This document shows, in pieces, positions 5,801 to 7,582 of a stretch of 7,582 nt of DNA (positions are counted from its first letter, which is position 1; every line of letters begins with the position of its first letter). Position numbers and translations under genes: made by a program. This DNA comes from Firmicutes bacterium CAG:24053_14 (lineage in GTDB: Bacteria > Bacillota > Clostridia > Oscillospirales > Oscillospiraceae). The notes under the pieces were generated by a model that worked only from the letters and a program-made list of their open reading frames with translations, did no database searches and was not told the origin of the DNA. The stretch covers positions 1,924-9,505 of the forward strand of contig MNSZ01000002.1 of assembly GCA_001916715.1 (NCBI GenBank), written 5' to 3'.

Positions 5801-5934
5801 TCACCGGACATATCAGAGGGCTGTCCGGTCATTTCCTTCTCGTCCGTTTTCTGCGACATATTTTTCTGCCCGGCAGTACAGCCGCTCAGCAGCAGTACCG
5901 CGGTGAGCAGAAGCGGCAATACGCTCCGATACAT
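5737..5934 (-). CDS. Short lipoprotein, probably truncated; third gene of the redox operon
   Basis: A 65-residue protein with a clear lipoprotein signal: MYRSVLPLLLTAVLLLSGC, lipobox LSGC with Cys19. A polar, Met/Ser/Glu-rich linker follows (about 20-45). The remainder (MYMDIS, then LLMVIPPRCFLR) is short and not domain-like. The ATG at 5934 follows AGGAAGGAGG with good spacing. An in-frame ATG at 5991 would run into tlpA. The gene begins 37 nt after the TlpA gene. In similar loci a lipoprotein of this build carries an extracytoplasmic domain (for example rhodanese-like, often opening with a Y-x-D/K-I-S/T motif). Here the protein ends just after such a motif, so I suspect a 3' truncation. That identification is inference. 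Confidence 0.6.
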   Translation of the reverse strand: MYRSVLPLLLTAVLLLSGCTAGQKNMSQKTDEKEMTGQPSDMSGEGSMYMDISLLMVIPPRCFLR

Positions 5935-5971
5935 GGTGTATCCCTCCTTCCTGAGGAGATAAATCCGTTTG

Positions 5972-6901
5972 TCAGCCCATATCGGCGGCAAGGGCCTGGT
6001 TGATGAGCTTTTGCAGCGTCTCAGCCTGCTTCTTTTCCGTGATGGCGCCTACGATGGGGTCACCCACGATATTGCCGTTTCGGTCAACCACATAGGTGGT
6101 GGGATAGGCGAAGACATTCTCCACAAACTTACCGGCATCGCCGCCGGAGCCAAAATAGATGTTTTGATAGGTCGCGCCCTTCTTGGCAAGCACCTCCTTC
6201 GCCTCGGCGATGGCCTTCTCGTCGCCGTCGAGCGTAAAGGAGTTGATGCCGATCAGCGCGCCGCCCTTCTTCGCAAGCTCCTTGTTCAGTGCGTCCAGCT
6301 CGGAAAGCTCGCCCACGCAGGGATTGCAGGTGGTGAACCAGAAATTCACCACGGTGACGGCATTGCCGGAAAACAGCTCCTTGCTCTTCACCGTGTTGCC
6401 ATCCAGGTCCTTGCCCTCAAAGGTGGGGAATTTCTGCATGCTGCCGTCATCAGGCGGCGTGGTCATGTCGCTGCCTGCGGGCACGCTCATAGCGCCATCC
6501 TTAGATTGCTGTGCCGCCTCGGGGTACTTTTTCTCAATCATTGTCCGCTTATTTTCAATCTCGCGGATCTTCTCCGCCGCCTCCTTGAGCAGCTTCAGCT
6601 CATCCTCCGTAAACTGATCTTTGGAACCTTCGATGGTGTCCAACAAGAAATCACCATAGTTTTTGCCGTCCTCCTGCATGGTCATGCCCTTGTCGGCCGC
6701 CATGAAGACCTTTTCCCAAAGCTCGGTGTTTTTTCCAAGAATCGCGTTTTCCTGCTCCATCAGTTCCTTGTACATGGCGGCCGCCTCCTCGGCGTTTTTC
6801 GGCTCGCCGTCCTTTTTATCGCCGCCCGCCGCACCGCAGGCTGCCAGAGAGAGGACCAGCACAGCGGCCAGCAGCAAGGTTACCAGTTTTTTGACGTTCA
6901 T
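5972..6901 (-). CDS. TlpA-like thioredoxin-fold lipoprotein with N-terminal helical extension
   Basis: A 309-residue extracytoplasmic thiol-disulfide protein anchored by a lipid. The signal is MNVKKLVTLLLAAVLVLSLAAC, with the lipobox cysteine at residue 22. A charged, mainly helical region (about 30-130) follows. The TlpA/AhpC-TSA domain is at about 155-305: FPTFEGKDLDGNTV (158-171), VVNFWFTTCNPC (184-195) with the redox pair Cys192/Cys195, and YPTTYVVDRNG (266-276) with the conserved cis-Pro267. Plain TlpA proteins usually lack so long a segment between lipobox and fold. The ATG at 6901 follows AGGAGG at 7 nt and overlaps the stop of the 4Fe-4S gene as ATGA, so the two are translationally coupled. 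The likely role is reduction of protein disulfides or methionine-sulfoxide repair partners outside the membrane; the exact target is unknown. Confidence 0.9.
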   Translation of the reverse strand: MNVKKLVTLLLAAVLVLSLAACGAAGGDKKDGEPKNAEEAAAMYKELMEQENAILGKNTELWEKVFMAADKGMTMQEDGKNYGDFLLDTIEGSKDQFTEDELKLLKEAAEKIREIENKRTMIEKKYPEAAQQSKDGAMSVPAGSDMTTPPDDGSMQKFPTFEGKDLDGNTVKSKELFSGNAVTVVNFWFTTCNPCVGELSELDALNKELAKKGGALIGINSFTLDGDEKAIAEAKEVLAKKGATYQNIYFGSGGDAGKFVENVFAYPTTYVVDRNGNIVGDPIVGAITEKKQAETLQKLINQALAADMG

Positions 6902-7582
6902 TTTTGTTCCTCCTGATTCATGTCGTTGTTTTTCTGCGGCGCTTTGGCCGCAAGGGTTTGCTTATCTTGACCGTCTCCAAAGCCGTAGCGGAAGCAAACG
7001 GCACCTGTCGGACAGGCGCGTATGCACATCCCACAGCGGATGCACTCGGTATGGTTGGGTGTTTTTGTCACGTCCACATCCATCTTGCAGGCTCTGGCAC
7101 ATTTCCCACAGGAGACGCACTTGCTCTTGTCCACCTTCATCTGGAAGAGGGACACCCTGTTAAACAGCGCATAGAACGCGCCAAGCGGGCACAGCCACTT
7201 GCAGAAGGGACGGTAAAATACGATACTCAGCACGATCACCGACAGCAGAATGCTGAATTTCCAGGTAAACAGGCTGCCCAGCGCCGCCCGGATGCCGGAA
7301 TTGGCAAGGGACAGCGGGATGGCTCCCTCCAGCACACCCTGGGGGCAGAGGTACTTGCAGAAGAACGGGTCGCCCATGCCCACGTCATTCACAAGGAACG
7401 CCGGCAGGAGAACGACCATCACCAGCAGGACAGCGTATTTGAGGTATGTCAGGGGCTTGAGCTTCTTTGTGGAGAGCTTCTTGGTCGGGATCTTATGCAG
7501 CAGTTCCTGAAACCAGCCGAAGGGACAGAGGAAGCCGCAGATAAAGCGCCCCAGCAGCACGCCCAGCAGAATGAGAAAGCCT
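6898..7582 (-). CDS. NapH-like membrane 4Fe-4S protein (5' end outside window)
   Basis: The last 227 residues of a membrane iron-sulfur protein of the NapH/CcoG/YccM type; the frame is open to the window edge. Three C-x3-CP signatures lie near membrane segments: CGFLCPFGW, CKYLCPQG and CKWLCPLG. Hydrophobic helices include KYAVLLVMVVLLPAFLV and FSILLSVIVLSIVFY. The C-terminal part carries two ferredoxin-type 4Fe-4S sites, CVSCGKCARAC and CIRCGMCIRACP, probably cytoplasmic. Such proteins move electrons between a cytoplasmic donor and membrane or extracytoplasmic partners. A polar tail ends at TGA (6900-6898), overlapping the TlpA start by 4 nt. That coupling suggests it serves the TlpA lipoprotein. 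A GTG at 7560 is internal and should not be taken as the start. Confidence 0.88.
   Translation of the reverse strand, partial: GFLILLGVLLGRFICGFLCPFGWFQELLHKIPTKKLSTKKLKPLTYLKYAVLLVMVVLLPAFLVNDVGMGDPFFCKYLCPQGVLEGAIPLSLANSGIRAALGSLFTWKFSILLSVIVLSIVFYRPFCKWLCPLGAFYALFNRVSLFQMKVDKSKCVSCGKCARACKMDVDVTKTPNHTECIRCGMCIRACPTGAVCFRYGFGDGQDKQTLAAKAPQKNNDMNQEEQK

Noticed and set aside
5969..6916. Open frame of 315 codons on the plus strand
   Set aside because: It is antisense to the TlpA-like gene, which has a lipobox, CNPC motif and ribosome site. The plus frame shows none of these.

Overview
The window looks like chromosomal DNA of an anaerobic, gut-type clostridial Firmicute (Oscillospiraceae-like). 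This is inferred from strong AGGAGG-type ribosome sites, tightly packed operons, a thiW-type thiamine salvage operon, and the NapH-like/TlpA lipoprotein pair. No rRNA, tRNA, CRISPR array or complete insertion sequence was seen. Species cannot be determined from the sequence alone.

Layout, left to right. (1) The last 44 codons of a plus-strand membrane protein, probably a sodium-dependent (NSS-type) transporter, run to 135. (2) A gene-free stretch from 136 to 517 holds two perfect 38-bp copies of one bidirectional terminator. Between them lies a dense cluster of palindromes. (3) A minus-strand thiamine salvage operon occupies 4365 down to 518. It reads: sigma-70-type promoter, TPP riboswitch, intrinsic terminator, a long leader of about 220 nt, then thiW, thiM, thiE, a HAD phosphatase and thiD. 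The genes overlap or are separated by 12-13 nt. (4) An accessory, gene-poor zone spans about 4366-5735. It contains a short membrane-protein gene that looks frameshifted at a TA repeat, an AT-rich orphan gene of 191 codons on the plus strand, and a bidirectional terminator. (5) A minus-strand redox operon runs from the right edge: a NapH-like membrane protein with two 4Fe-4S sites (cut by the window edge), a TlpA/thioredoxin-fold lipoprotein overlapping it by 4 nt, and a short lipoprotein that looks truncated where it meets the accessory zone.

How the genes work together. ThiW probably imports a thiazole or thiamine precursor. ThiM phosphorylates hydroxyethylthiazole and ThiD phosphorylates HMP to HMP-PP. 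ThiE joins the two halves into thiamine monophosphate. The HAD enzyme, translationally coupled to thiE, is a candidate thiamine-phosphate phosphatase. TPP made from this pathway would bind the riboswitch and favour the terminator. No thiC, thiG, thiL or thiamine pyrophosphokinase lies in the window. In the redox operon, the membrane iron-sulfur protein may supply electrons to the TlpA lipoprotein on the outer face of the membrane; this is inference.

The most interesting points are the phosphatase inside the thi operon, the unexplained hairpin-rich leader before thiW, the TA-repeat frameshift gene, the AT-rich orphan with its apparent junction in the neighbouring lipoprotein gene, and the duplicated terminator with its palindrome cluster.
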